NCBI GenBank assembly: GCA_964593045.1
Contig: CAZQJQ010000013.1
Location: forward strand, 1 to 30,268
DNA: 30,268 nucleotides
Origin: JAOAHC01 sp964593045
Lineage (GTDB): Bacteria > Bacillota > Clostridia > TANB77 > CAG-465
Direction of reading: 5' to 3'
How positions within the stretch are numbered: the stretch's first letter is position 1; each line of letters starts with the position of its first letter. Made by a program: the position numbers and the translations under genes. The notes under the pieces are model-generated. The model was not told the DNA's origin. It was given only the letters and a program-made list of their open reading frames with translations, and did no database searches. Shown here in pieces: positions 14,714-21,700 of this stretch.

Positions 14714-15583
14714 ATGAAAGTAGTCAAAAATTTTAAGAAAGTAATGGCAGTGATGTTAGTGTTAGCAGTAACATTAATGACAATGCCGGTTGGTAGTTTT
14801 GTTGATGCAGCAGTGTGTGCAGCAAAAATCAGTGCACCAAGTAAATCTGTAGTTAAAGAAGGAGATAGTGTATCGTTTACAATTACTTTTACTGGTGATG
14901 TAATAGATGTAGATATGGCAGTTCAAGATGTAAAGCTTGAAGGTTTTACAGGAAACATATCTATTTCTGGTACAGATAATAAAACTCGTGTGGTTACAAT
15001 AAGTAATGTAAAAGGAACAGGAACAGGAAAATATATAAGAGTATCAGGGGGTATTGCTTTATCAAGTACTGGATATGGATCAAATGCATTAAATTCTAGT
15101 TTATTTTCTATAGAAGCAAATGATAATGTAGCTCCAACTCTTACAATAGTAGGACCAAATCCTTCTCAAGTATATGCTGGTGAAACTATATCATACACAT
15201 TAAACTTTGCTGATAATGTTAAGGTTATAGATGTAGATATGGCAGTTCAAGACATAAAGCTTGAAGGCTTTACAGCTAATATATCAATAACTGGTTCAGG
15301 AAATAGTCAAAGAATAGTTACATTATCAAATGTTCAAGGAACAATAGGTGGAGGAAAATATATAAGAGTATCAGGAGGTATCGCATTAGATGCAGCAGGT
15401 TTAGGAAGTAATGCAGCAAATTCTGTAGCATTTATAATAGCTGAGAGAACAACTAATACAGATCCAACACCAACACCAGATCCAACACCGGACACAACAC
15501 CAGACACAACACCAGACACAACACCAACACAAACAGTAGAAAGACCAGATGACTGGGTAGCAAATCCATATACTGGTATATAA
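14714..15583 (+). CDS. Secreted two-repeat protein ending in an NPYTG motif
   Basis: ATG 14714 follows GGAGG by seven bases (289 aa). A signal peptide (basic MKVVKNFKK, hydrophobic core, cleavage near VDA-AV at about residue 34) is followed by two tandem beta-rich repeats of about 95 residues (about 40-132 and 138-237) that share DVDMAVQD(V/I)KLEGFT and GKYIRVSGGIAL nearly unchanged, also at DNA level. Then comes a PTPDPTPDTTPDTT linker like a cell-wall-spanning region. The protein stops at WVANPYTGI. NPxTG is a class B-like sorting motif, and a class B sortase gene follows, but the usual hydrophobic segment and charged tail are missing. Probable surface or secreted protein; ligand unknown. 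Confidence 0.8.
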   Translation: MKVVKNFKKVMAVMLVLAVTLMTMPVGSFVDAAVCAAKISAPSKSVVKEGDSVSFTITFTGDVIDVDMAVQDVKLEGFTGNISISGTDNKTRVVTISNVKGTGTGKYIRVSGGIALSSTGYGSNALNSSLFSIEANDNVAPTLTIVGPNPSQVYAGETISYTLNFADNVKVIDVDMAVQDIKLEGFTANISITGSGNSQRIVTLSNVQGTIGGGKYIRVSGGIALDAAGLGSNAANSVAFIIAERTTNTDPTPTPDPTPDTTPDTTPDTTPTQTVERPDDWVANPYTGI

Positions 15584-15602
15584 TAACTAAAATAAGGAAG
15601 GG

Positions 15603-15634
15603 GCCTGTATATATAAATATATAGGCTTTCTTCT
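15603..15634 (+). terminator. Probable terminator before the sortase gene
   Basis: GCCTGTAT... pairs with ...ATATAGGC (15603-15625, one G-U pair), followed by TTTCTTCTT. It may attenuate read-through into the sortase gene. Confidence 0.6.
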
Positions 15635-15672
15635 TAAATAAGAGAATATATGAAAATGAAAGGATGAAAAAA

Positions 15673-16419
15673 ATGAAAAATATTAAAGAATTCATATCAA
15701 GAAATAAACTACCTATAATATGTATACTTATATTTGCTATAATGATATCAGGTTTAGCTTATTTTATAATTTCGTATTCAAATGACAAGCCTGAAGTTAG
15801 TAGTGAGATATTAGAAAGTAAAAATAATGATGTAGTAGAAGAAGATCCAGATATTTCTTTACAAGATTATGTTGTAGCTTTACATGAAAAATATGATGAA
15901 GCAGTAGCATGGATTAAAGTCCCAGGAACAAATATAAATGGAGCTGTTTTCCAATCATCTGATAATTCAAAATATTTAAAAACAGATAGAGATGGAAATA
16001 AAACTGATTGGGGAGAATATTTTATGGATTATAGATGTGACTTAACTAAAGCAGAATCAATGAGTCACTATATCATATATGGACATAATACTGAAAAAGA
16101 CGATAATTTTTCTCAATTATTAAAATATAAAGATGAAAGTTATTATAAAGAAAATAACATAATAGAATTATCAACTTTAAAAGGAAATTATAAATGGCAA
16201 ATATTTTCAGTATATATAACAAATACAGATTTCTTCTATATTGATGTAAAATTTGCTGATGCGGCAGAATATAAAACTTTTTTAGATTCATTAAAGGTTA
16301 GAAGTATGTATGATACAGGAGTAGAAGTTACATCTGATGATGCGATACTTACTTTATCAACATGTGAATATAGTATAGATGATGGCAGATTTGTTGTACA
16401 AGCAAAACTTATAAAGTAA
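15673..16419 (+). CDS. Class B-type sortase
   Basis: ATG 15673 is preferred because GAAAGG ends nine bases before it; ATG 15664 touches that site. The 248-aa protein has an N-terminal membrane anchor (about 13-34) and an extracellular sortase fold: AWIKVPGTNINGAVFQ, catalytic H138 (IIYGHNT), C231 (LTLSTCEYS) and R239 (DGRFVVQ). The long segment before the cysteine is typical of class B. Such enzymes cut a sorting signal (NPQTN-like) and join the protein to peptidoglycan or pilin. The NPYTG protein directly upstream is the obvious candidate substrate. Confidence 0.9.
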   Translation: MKNIKEFISRNKLPIICILIFAIMISGLAYFIISYSNDKPEVSSEILESKNNDVVEEDPDISLQDYVVALHEKYDEAVAWIKVPGTNINGAVFQSSDNSKYLKTDRDGNKTDWGEYFMDYRCDLTKAESMSHYIIYGHNTEKDDNFSQLLKYKDESYYKENNIIELSTLKGNYKWQIFSVYITNTDFFYIDVKFADAAEYKTFLDSLKVRSMYDTGVEVTSDDAILTLSTCEYSIDDGRFVVQAKLIK

Positions 16420-16441
16420 CAAGTATATAATATATATAAAG

Positions 16442-16471
16442 GAATATAGATATTTTCTATATTCTTTTTTT
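16442..16471 (+). terminator. Intrinsic terminator of the sortase gene
   Basis: GAATATAG (16442-16449) pairs with CTATATTC (16457-16464), followed by a T-run (16465-16471). Confidence 0.75.
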
Positions 16472-16935
16472 ACCTAAAGTAAAGCATATTGTATGTATAT
16501 GACTTAAAATATTTTCTAGTGATGAACAGAGAAATAGAAAAATCAAATATTATATAATAATTATAGATTTAAAGGCCTTAAATATTATAAAAAGATTGTA
16601 TTAATATGAAAATTGAAGTTTTTGCTAAAACAGATACCATATTTATATAATTGGGGAAAATAAAGAGGTAATAGAAAAATATACAGAAAATAATTATAAG
16701 ATAATGTAGTAATAGATTAAATGGTTATGAAATAATTTACATATCTATTTATTTGAAAAAATATCAGATCAAAAGAAAAAGTATTTAAATATCTTTAAAT
16801 GATGAAAATTTAAAAATTAAATATTTTAAAGAATAGTAAAGAAGATAGTTAGTACCTGTTATTACTGTTTAATATAAATAAATTTATATTTAGCAGAAGG
16901 ATTACATAATTTCTTAACAAATTTGTTTAAAAAGC
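16472..16935. other. Gene-free stretch, probably decayed coding sequence
   Basis: From ATG 16605 protein-like pieces appear in shifting plus-strand frames (MKIEVFAKTDT; IGENKEVIEKYTENNYKIM; LNGYEIIYISIYLKKYQ), all broken by stops. This looks like an old gene relic, but no family is recognisable. Nothing else is visible. Confidence 0.3.
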
Positions 16936-16964
16936 TTGCACTTTACATAAAAATATGTTATAAT
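16936..16964 (+). promoter_or_regulatory. Promoter of the leader ORF and repeat membrane protein
   Basis: TTGCAC (16936-16941), 17-base spacer, TATAAT (16959-16964). Predicted start near 16971, which leaves an unusually long leader of about 125 bases before the main ATG. Confidence 0.75.
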
Positions 16965-17014
16965 AGTATCATAGTAATATAGATTATAGAAATTAATATA
17001 TTCTATTTTTTGTT

Positions 17015-17032
17015 CCTTACCATTGTAAGGGG
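17015..17032 (+). promoter_or_regulatory. Hairpin that overlaps the leader-ORF ribosome binding site
   Basis: CCTTAC (17015-17020) and GTAAGG (17025-17030) pair perfectly around CATT. The Shine-Dalgarno AAGGGG (17027-17032) is half inside the 3' arm, five bases before ATG 17038. Opening and closing this stem could control the coupled genes. Confidence 0.5.
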
Positions 17033-17037
17033 TTACG

Positions 17038-17100
17038 ATGGGGGATTTTATATATACATTCGAAAAAATCAAAAAACATTATGAAGGAGTATCTTTATGA
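17038..17100 (+). CDS. Leader ORF, 20 codons, coupled to the next gene
   Basis: ATG 17038 has a good ribosome binding site (AAGGGG) and encodes a 20-aa peptide beginning MGDFIYTFEK and ending YEGVSL. Its TGA (17098-17100) overlaps the next gene's ATG as ATGA. Its codons GAA GGA GTA supply the AAGGAG ribosome binding site of the next gene. It could be a regulatory leader peptide or only a coupling device; no clear amino-acid run suggests attenuation. No homolog recognised. Confidence 0.55.
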   Translation: MGDFIYTFEKIKKHYEGVSL

Positions 17101-18524
17101 AAAATAGTAAATTTAGAAAGTTAGGTCGGACATTGTTCGTATTAGCGGCTTTACTCTTAGGAGTTGCATTCATAATCGCGTTGGTGATGACGAAAATTGT
17201 AGTGCTTAAAGTTTTATCCGTTTTTGGATTGGTACTTTTATGTGCTGGCGCAGTGTTTTCTTTCTATAATGGAAGAAGAACTGAATGGACAAAAAGGGAT
17301 TTGATGATGCGGATCGTCATGTTTGCCATTGTTGCATTTATTGCAATAGTTGCGGTTGCAACAGCAATTCTTTATGAATTGGCTAAATGGTGGTTAGTGC
17401 TATTGGTAGCGATCTTGGTTATGTGCATTGCATATTTCATATCGTTCGCGGCAAAGATTAGATGGTACAAGTTTTTTACATCGCTAATGCTTATGACTAT
17501 ATTTATCTTTACCTTATTTCCCAATTTGGGAAGTAATATGACTCTTCGAGTTAAGGAACTGTTTGTCGAAAACGCGACAGTTGATGAGGTCAATGCAACT
17601 GAGGTCAATGCAACCGAGGTTAATGCAACCGAGGTTAATGCAACTGAGGTTAATGTAACTGAGGTTAATGCAACCGAGGTTAATGCAACTGAGGTTAATG
17701 TAACTGAGGTCAATGCAACCGAGGTTAATGCAACCGAGGTTAATGCAACTGAGGTTAATGCAACTGAGGTCAATGCAACCAAGGTTAATGCNNNNNNNNN
17801 NNNNNNNNNNNNNNNNNNNNNNNNNNNNNNNNNNNNNNNNNNNNNNNNNNNNNNNNNNNNNNNNNNNNNNNNNNNNNNNNNNNNNNNNNNNATGCAACCA
17901 AGGTTAATGCAACTGAGGTCAATGCAACCAAGGTTAATGCAACTGAAACCAACTTAGGTAGCAATCAAACTGCTCCAGCTGTAACAACAGCGCCGAGTAG
18001 TTTCCAAACTACGACAACAAAGGNNNNNNNNNNNNNNNNNNNNNNNNNNNNNNNNNNNNNNNNNNNNNNNNNNNNNNNNNNNNNNNNNNNNNNNNNNNNN
18101 NNNNNNNNNNNNNNNNNNNNNNNAACCGGCAACGACAACGAAAAAAGTGACAACAAAGGAACCGGCAACGACAACGAAAAAAGTGACAACAAAGGAACCG
18201 GCAACGACAACGAAGACTCCGACAACAACAACCAAGAAGTCGACAACGACAAAAAAAGTGACAACAACGACAGCTAAACAAATTTCAGCTGTAATAAACG
18301 GCTGGGATAGAAATGAGACATATTGTCAAAACTTGTCAGTGGTATTCTCTGAAGCTGTTTCAGATAATGATGTAATCATCGAATGCGATGGCGCATCTAT
18401 TCGCCGTATAAGTGATACGGTTTACCGTATCAAATATTATATTACGGATGGCGAATCTGGAACTGTTGCAGTTATTGTAAAACATAATGGCAAAGTTTTA
18501 GCGGATTCAACCTTCTCCTTTTAG
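17097..18524 (+). CDS. Multi-pass membrane protein with VNATE and TTK repeat stalk (two gaps)
   Basis: AAGGAG precedes ATG 17097. About five transmembrane segments (near 12-31, 35-57, 69-92, 97-117, 124-142) are followed by a stalk of EVNAT pentapeptides (NAT/NVT sequons), a T/P/K-rich repeat KVTTKEPATTTK, and a roughly 80-aa C-terminal beta-like domain (ISAVINGWDRNETYC to VLADSTFSF). Two 100-N gaps lie in the repeats. The literal sequence shifts frame at each gap, but the reading phase is kept if each gap holds whole repeat units, so I treat it as one gene. G+C is visibly higher, with GCG, CCG, CGG and ACG codons rare in neighbours, which suggests transfer. Probable surface protein, function unknown. 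Confidence 0.7.
17588..17946 (+). repeat. 15-bp tandem repeat encoding EVNAT
   Basis: The unit GAGGT(C/T)AATGCAAC(T/C) occurs about 14 times before the first gap and resumes after it with AAG (Lys) variants. Changes are mostly third-base, plus GTA/GCA giving NVT, so the protein repeat is conserved. Copy number is unknown because of the gap. Confidence 0.95.
17792..17891. other. Assembly gap of 100 N inside the 15-bp repeat
   Basis: Exactly 100 N, a placeholder length. Flanks are GTTAATGC before and ATGCAACC after, both within the repeat. A whole-unit gap would keep the reading frame. Confidence 0.95.
18024..18123. other. Assembly gap of 100 N inside the 36-bp repeat
   Basis: Exactly 100 N. 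The left flank ends ACAACAAAGG and the right flank starts AACCGGCAACG, which is precisely the junction of two 36-bp units (codon GAA split across it). Confidence 0.95.
18124..18212 (+). repeat. 36-bp tandem repeat encoding EPATTTKKVTTK
   Basis: Two identical 36-bp copies (18124-18159, 18160-18195) and a partial third that diverges into TPTTTTKKSTTTKK. It probably continued into the gap. Likely a flexible extracellular linker. Confidence 0.92.
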
Positions 18525-18605
18525 GCAACTAACCCCACACAGGTAAAACTGTGGGTTGCCTACTTAAATAGAGACTCGCATATTTATGCGGGTCTCATTT
18601 TTTTA
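18523..18605 (+). terminator. Terminator region of the repeat protein gene
   Basis: Two hairpins: AGGCAAC/GTTGCCT with an inner CCCACA/TGTGGG (18523-18562), then the stronger GAGACTCGCAT/ATGCGGGTCTC (18571-18596, one G-U pair) followed by ATTTTTTTT. Confidence 0.85.
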
Positions 18606-18640
18606 AAATGTTGAAGCTTTTTTCAAGTTTCAACATTTTT
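18605..18640 (+). terminator. Second tandem terminator hairpin
   Basis: AAAATGTTGAA (18605-18615) pairs with TTCAACATTTT (18629-18639) and is followed by Ts. Two terminators in series insulate spoIIAA from the higher-G+C gene upstream. Confidence 0.65.
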
Positions 18641-18680
18641 TTTATAGTTGTTTTGATATAATACTTATGAGGTGTTTGAT

Positions 18681-18992
18681 ATGAAACATACATATGATGG
18701 TGAGAATTTTAGTTTAAGTATAAGTTTAGAGGAAGAAATTGATATGAATTCTTGTAAGGTATTAAGAAATGTTATAGATGGATATATAATGAGATACCAA
18801 CCTAAAGAGTGTATTATCGATTTAAAAAAAGTGAGCTTTATGGATAGTAGCGGTATTGGTTTAATAATTGGCAGATATAATCTTATAAAATTATTAAATT
18901 CAAGGTTAATTGTTGCAAATCCATCATCAAATATAAAAAGGGTGCTAGAACTTTCAAGTGTGAGTAAAGATATTATATTAAGAGGTGAATAG
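18681..18992 (+). CDS. spoIIAA: Anti-sigma-F factor antagonist SpoIIAA
   Basis: ATG 18681 lies six bases after GAGGTG; GTG 18672 is inside that site. The 103-aa STAS protein has the conserved FMDSSGIG loop, where S56 is the residue phosphorylated by SpoIIAB. In the forespore the unphosphorylated form binds SpoIIAB and frees sigma-F. One base separates it from spoIIAB, whose start depends on the AGAGGTG at its end. An RsbV-type antagonist is the alternative, but sporulation genes surround it. Confidence 0.88.
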   Translation: MKHTYDGENFSLSISLEEEIDMNSCKVLRNVIDGYIMRYQPKECIIDLKKVSFMDSSGIGLIIGRYNLIKLLNSRLIVANPSSNIKRVLELSSVSKDIILRGE

Positions 18993-18993
18993 T

Positions 18994-19425
18994 GTGAATA
19001 ATTTTAAAATTGAGATAGATGCAAAACTTGAAAATGTGTCGATTGTTAGAGTAGCAATTACTGCTTTTGTTTCTAATTTAAATGTATCAGTAGATGAGTT
19101 AATGGATATAAAGACTGCTGCATCTGAGGCGGTAACTAATGCTATTGAACATGGATATGAAAATAATAATGGAGTTGTCTATGTAAAGACAAGTATCGGT
19201 GATGATGATGATATAAAAATAGAGGTTATAGATTATGGCAAAGGTATTGAGAATGTAGAGCTTGCCATGACACCTGCATATACTAGTAAGCCTGAGTTAG
19301 AGCATGCAGGTATGGGTTTTACTATAATGGAAAGTTTTATGGATCAGGTTATAATAGATTCTTATGTTGATTCTCATACAACAGTAACTTTAGTTAAAAA
19401 AATAAAGAAAAAAAGATCAATTTAA
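18994..19425 (+). CDS. spoIIAB: Anti-sigma-F factor / protein kinase SpoIIAB
   Basis: GTG 18994 is preferred: AGAGGTG (18981-18987) lies six bases upstream; GTG 18985 is inside it. The 143-aa GHKL kinase has N-box EAVTNAIEHGY (E45, N49), G1 motif DYGKGIENVE and G2 motif HAGMGFTIMESF, plus R19 near the position of the sigma- and SpoIIAA-contacting arginine. It holds sigma-F inactive and phosphorylates SpoIIAA. Normally sigF follows at once; here a strong hairpin and rluD follow. C-terminus is very basic (KKIKKKRSI). Confidence 0.88.
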   Translation: MNNFKIEIDAKLENVSIVRVAITAFVSNLNVSVDELMDIKTAASEAVTNAIEHGYENNNGVVYVKTSIGDDDDIKIEVIDYGKGIENVELAMTPAYTSKPELEHAGMGFTIMESFMDQVIIDSYVDSHTTVTLVKKIKKKRSI

Positions 19426-19448
19426 CATATAAGTTAAATAAAAGATTG

Positions 19449-19488
19449 AAAATACACATATATGATGATAAAATATATGTGTATTTTT
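19449..19488 (+). terminator. Terminator after spoIIAB
   Basis: A 15-bp perfect stem (AAAATACACATATAT 19449-19463 / 19473-19487) with a nine-base loop and a T-run. Its end adjoins the rluD ribosome binding site. Confidence 0.75.
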
Positions 19489-19498
19489 AGGTGATAAA

Positions 19499-20422
19499 AT
19501 GATATATAATGTAGAAAAAGAAGATGAGAAATTAAGGTTGGATGTTTTTTTAACAAAAAAACAAGATATATATACAAGAAGTTATATAAAAACATTAATA
19601 TCTGATTCTATGGTTTTAGTTAATAAAAAGTCAGTAAAAGCAGGTTATATAATAAAAAATGGGGATCAGGTTGAGGTTTTAGATGTTAAGGATAAAACAA
19701 CTGAAATATTGCCAGAAAATATCCCTTTAAATATTATATATGAGGATGATGATGTTATAATAATAGATAAGAAAAAGGGGATGGTAGTACATCCTGCAAA
19801 TGGCAATTATTCAAAAACTTTAGTTAATGCACTTATGTATTCACATAAGAATAAGCTGTCTAGTATTAATGGTGTTATAAGGCCAGGAATAGTTCATAGA
19901 ATAGATAAAAATACATCGGGAATATTAGTTGTTGCTAAGAACGATTTTGCTCACAAAAAGTTATCTGAACAGTTTAAAATTCATAGTATAAAAAGAGAAT
20001 ATGTTGCCTTGGTTAAGGGTATTATTTCTGAAGATAAAATTGATATATGTAAGCCAATAGGAAGAAATGAAAAGGATAGAAAAAAAATGGCGGTAACGTA
20101 TAAAAATTCTAAAGAGGCAATTACTCATGTGGATGTTTTAGAACGACTGTATAATTCTAATATAACATATATAAAAGTGACTCTTGAAACTGGCAGAACA
20201 CATCAAATAAGAGTACACATGGCATATATAGGACATCCACTGTTAGGCGATGACACATATTCTAAAAGTAAAGATAAAATGAAAATAGAGGGACATATGT
20301 TACACGCAAAAACACTTGGATTTATACATCCTTCTACAGGAAAATATGTTGAATTCAGTAGTCAAATTCCAAAAGAATTTCAAGATGTTTTAGAAATACT
20401 TAGAAAAAAAGAAAATAAATGA
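19499..20422 (+). CDS. 23S rRNA pseudouridine synthase, RluD family
   Basis: A 307-aa protein with an N-terminal S4 domain (about 12-70, LRLDVFLTKK and SDSMVLVNKKSVKAG) and an RsuA/RluA catalytic domain (about 80-300) with the aspartate D136 in PGIVHRIDKNTSGILVVAKN. Also seen: GRTHQIRVHMAYIGHPLLGD. RluD-type enzymes isomerise uridines in 23S helix 69. AGGTGA lies four bases before ATG 19499. I see no promoter between the spoIIAB terminator and this gene, so expression may need read-through. Confidence 0.92.
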   Translation: MIYNVEKEDEKLRLDVFLTKKQDIYTRSYIKTLISDSMVLVNKKSVKAGYIIKNGDQVEVLDVKDKTTEILPENIPLNIIYEDDDVIIIDKKKGMVVHPANGNYSKTLVNALMYSHKNKLSSINGVIRPGIVHRIDKNTSGILVVAKNDFAHKKLSEQFKIHSIKREYVALVKGIISEDKIDICKPIGRNEKDRKKMAVTYKNSKEAITHVDVLERLYNSNITYIKVTLETGRTHQIRVHMAYIGHPLLGDDTYSKSKDKMKIEGHMLHAKTLGFIHPSTGKYVEFSSQIPKEFQDVLEILRKKENK

Positions 20423-20493
20423 GTAATATAACCATTATAGGAAATATTACTCAAAGTATATATAAACATAGAACTATGATATACTATAGTATA
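20421..20493. promoter_or_regulatory. Inverted repeat and palindrome between the two pseudouridine synthase genes
   Basis: GAGTAATAT (20421-20429) pairs with ATATTACTC (20444-20452), a possible weak terminator without a T-run. TATACTATAGTATA (20480-20493) is a perfect 14-bp palindrome and includes a -10-like TATACT; it could be a promoter or operator. Confidence 0.35.
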
Positions 20494-20532
20494 TTGTATA
20501 AAAAAAATTTTGTGATTAGAAAGGACAAATAT

Positions 20533-21222
20533 ATGAGAATTAATAAATATATAGCAAGTAGTGGATTTTGTTCAAGAAGAAAGGCAGAAGAATATATATC
20601 ATCCGGAAAAGTTAAATTAAATGGTGAGGTTGTGTATGATTTAGCTACACAAATAGATGAGAAAAATGATATAGTAAGTGTTAAAGATAAAAATTTAAGT
20701 TTAGAAACTAAAAAAGTATATGTCATGTTAAATAAACCAGAAGGATATGTTACAACTGCATCTGATGAATTATCTAGAAAGAATGTTTTGGACTTAATAG
20801 ATGAAAATGTAAGGCTATTCCCGGTTGGCAGATTGGATATGAATACAAGAGGCCTTATTATACTTACAAATGATGGAGAATTTGCAAATAAACTTACTCA
20901 TCCTAAGAATAAGATAAACAAAATATATATAGCTAAGGTTATAGGAAATATAACAGATGATAAAATTAAAAATCTAAAAAATGGTGTTGATATTGATGGA
21001 TATATTACAAAGCCTGCAAAAGTAGATAAATTATCAAATAATAACTTAAAAATAACAATAGCAGAAGGAAAAAATAGACAGATAAGAAAAATGTGCAAAA
21101 CTCAAGGACTAGAAGTTATAAGCTTGAAAAGAATTCAAATAGGTGGTTTGAATCTAGAAGATTTAAAAATAGGAACATATAGATATTTAAGCGAAGGGGA
21201 TATTCAAAAAATATTTAAATAA
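20533..21222 (+). CDS. rRNA pseudouridine synthase, RluB/RsuA family
   Basis: ATG 20533 follows GAAAGGA by seven bases; the open frame upstream to 20419 is leader. The 229-aa protein has an S4 domain (RINKYIASSGFCSRRKAEEY) and the RsuA-type catalytic motif PVGRLDMNTRGLIILTND with D102, then EGKNRQIRKMC. RluB acts on 23S and RsuA on 16S rRNA; the sequence does not settle the target, though RluB is typical for Bacillota. A bidirectional terminator separates it from rpsU. Confidence 0.9.
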   Translation: MRINKYIASSGFCSRRKAEEYISSGKVKLNGEVVYDLATQIDEKNDIVSVKDKNLSLETKKVYVMLNKPEGYVTTASDELSRKNVLDLIDENVRLFPVGRLDMNTRGLIILTNDGEFANKLTHPKNKINKIYIAKVIGNITDDKIKNLKNGVDIDGYITKPAKVDKLSNNNLKITIAEGKNRQIRKMCKTQGLEVISLKRIQIGGLNLEDLKIGTYRYLSEGDIQKIFK

Positions 21223-21258
21223 AATCTCATATGCATTAATATTATACATATGAGATTT
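21222..21258. terminator. Bidirectional terminator between rluB-type gene and rpsU
   Basis: AAATCTCATATG (21222-21233) pairs perfectly with CATATGAGATTT (21247-21258). It lies between convergent genes. Confidence 0.8.
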
Positions 21259-21262
21259 ATTT

Positions 21263-21436
21263 TTAATGTTTCCTTTTTCTTGCAGCCTCTGATTTCTTTT
21301 TTCTTTTTACACTAGGCTTTTCATAGTGTTCTCTTTTTTTTATTTCTGCAAGCACACCATATTTTGCACATTGTCTTTTAAATCTGGCAAGTGCATTATC
21401 TAAACTTTCATTATCTTTTATTTTAATTCCTGGCAT
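21263..21436 (-). CDS. rpsU: 30S ribosomal protein S21
   Basis: A 57-aa minus-strand protein, starting MPGIKIKDNESLDNALARFK and ending in a very basic tail (KPSVKRKKKSEAARKRKH). The S21 block RFKRQCAKYGVLAEIKKREHYEKP is typical, with the full-length C-terminus. The start ATG (21436-21434) follows GGAGGG. S21 binds near the anti-Shine-Dalgarno end of 16S rRNA and helps initiation. It has its own perfect promoter and terminator. Confidence 0.95.
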   Translation of the reverse strand: MPGIKIKDNESLDNALARFKRQCAKYGVLAEIKKREHYEKPSVKRKKKSEAARKRKH

Positions 21437-21513
21437 TCAATTTCCCTCCTTCCAGTGGGAAATACTTAATATTTCTATATAAATTATATCAGTATTTCAG
21501 ATATTACCTTTAA

Positions 21514-21542
21514 ATTATATAATAATTTAATAAATATGTCAA
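21514..21542 (-). promoter_or_regulatory. Perfect consensus promoter of rpsU
   Basis: Minus strand: TTGACA (21542-21537), 17-base spacer, TATAAT (21519-21514). Confidence 0.88.
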
Positions 21543-21646
21543 GCAAAATTCAAAAAACAATGTATATTAACTGATTTCCATATTTAGTTCATTAATTTGT
21601 TATATATTACATATATATAACAATATGTGAACTTTGTTTAAATAAA

Positions 21647-21675
21647 TTGACATTAAAAAGAAAATGGTGTAATAT
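21647..21675 (+). promoter_or_regulatory. Promoter of the S41 protease gene
   Basis: TTGACA (21647-21652), 17-base spacer, TAATAT (21670-21675). Predicted start near 21682, shortly before GGAGGA and ATG 21701. Confidence 0.8.
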
Positions 21676-21700
21676 ATTTAAGAACGTTGGAGGAATATAT

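Noticed and set aside
16609..16830. A real gene in the stretch after the sortase
   Set aside because: Protein-like pieces exist but are broken by stops and frame changes; kept only as probable decayed sequence.
17372..17897. Long minus-strand ORFs of VALTS/INLGC-type repeats
   Set aside because: They are reverse-strand shadows of the 15-bp tandem repeat; any repeat with unit length divisible by three and no stop gives open frames in other phases.
17588..17946. CRISPR-like array in the tandem repeats
   Set aside because: Units are 15 bp, contiguous, without spacers, and keep a protein frame.
17792..18123. Frameshifts in the repeat membrane protein
   Set aside because: They arise only because each gap is written as 100 N, which is not a multiple of three; flanks fit whole repeat units in one frame.
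17954..18281. Minus-strand VVVAGSFVVTFF-like ORFs
   Set aside because: Shadows of the 36-bp TTK repeat; no start signals, and they cross the gap.
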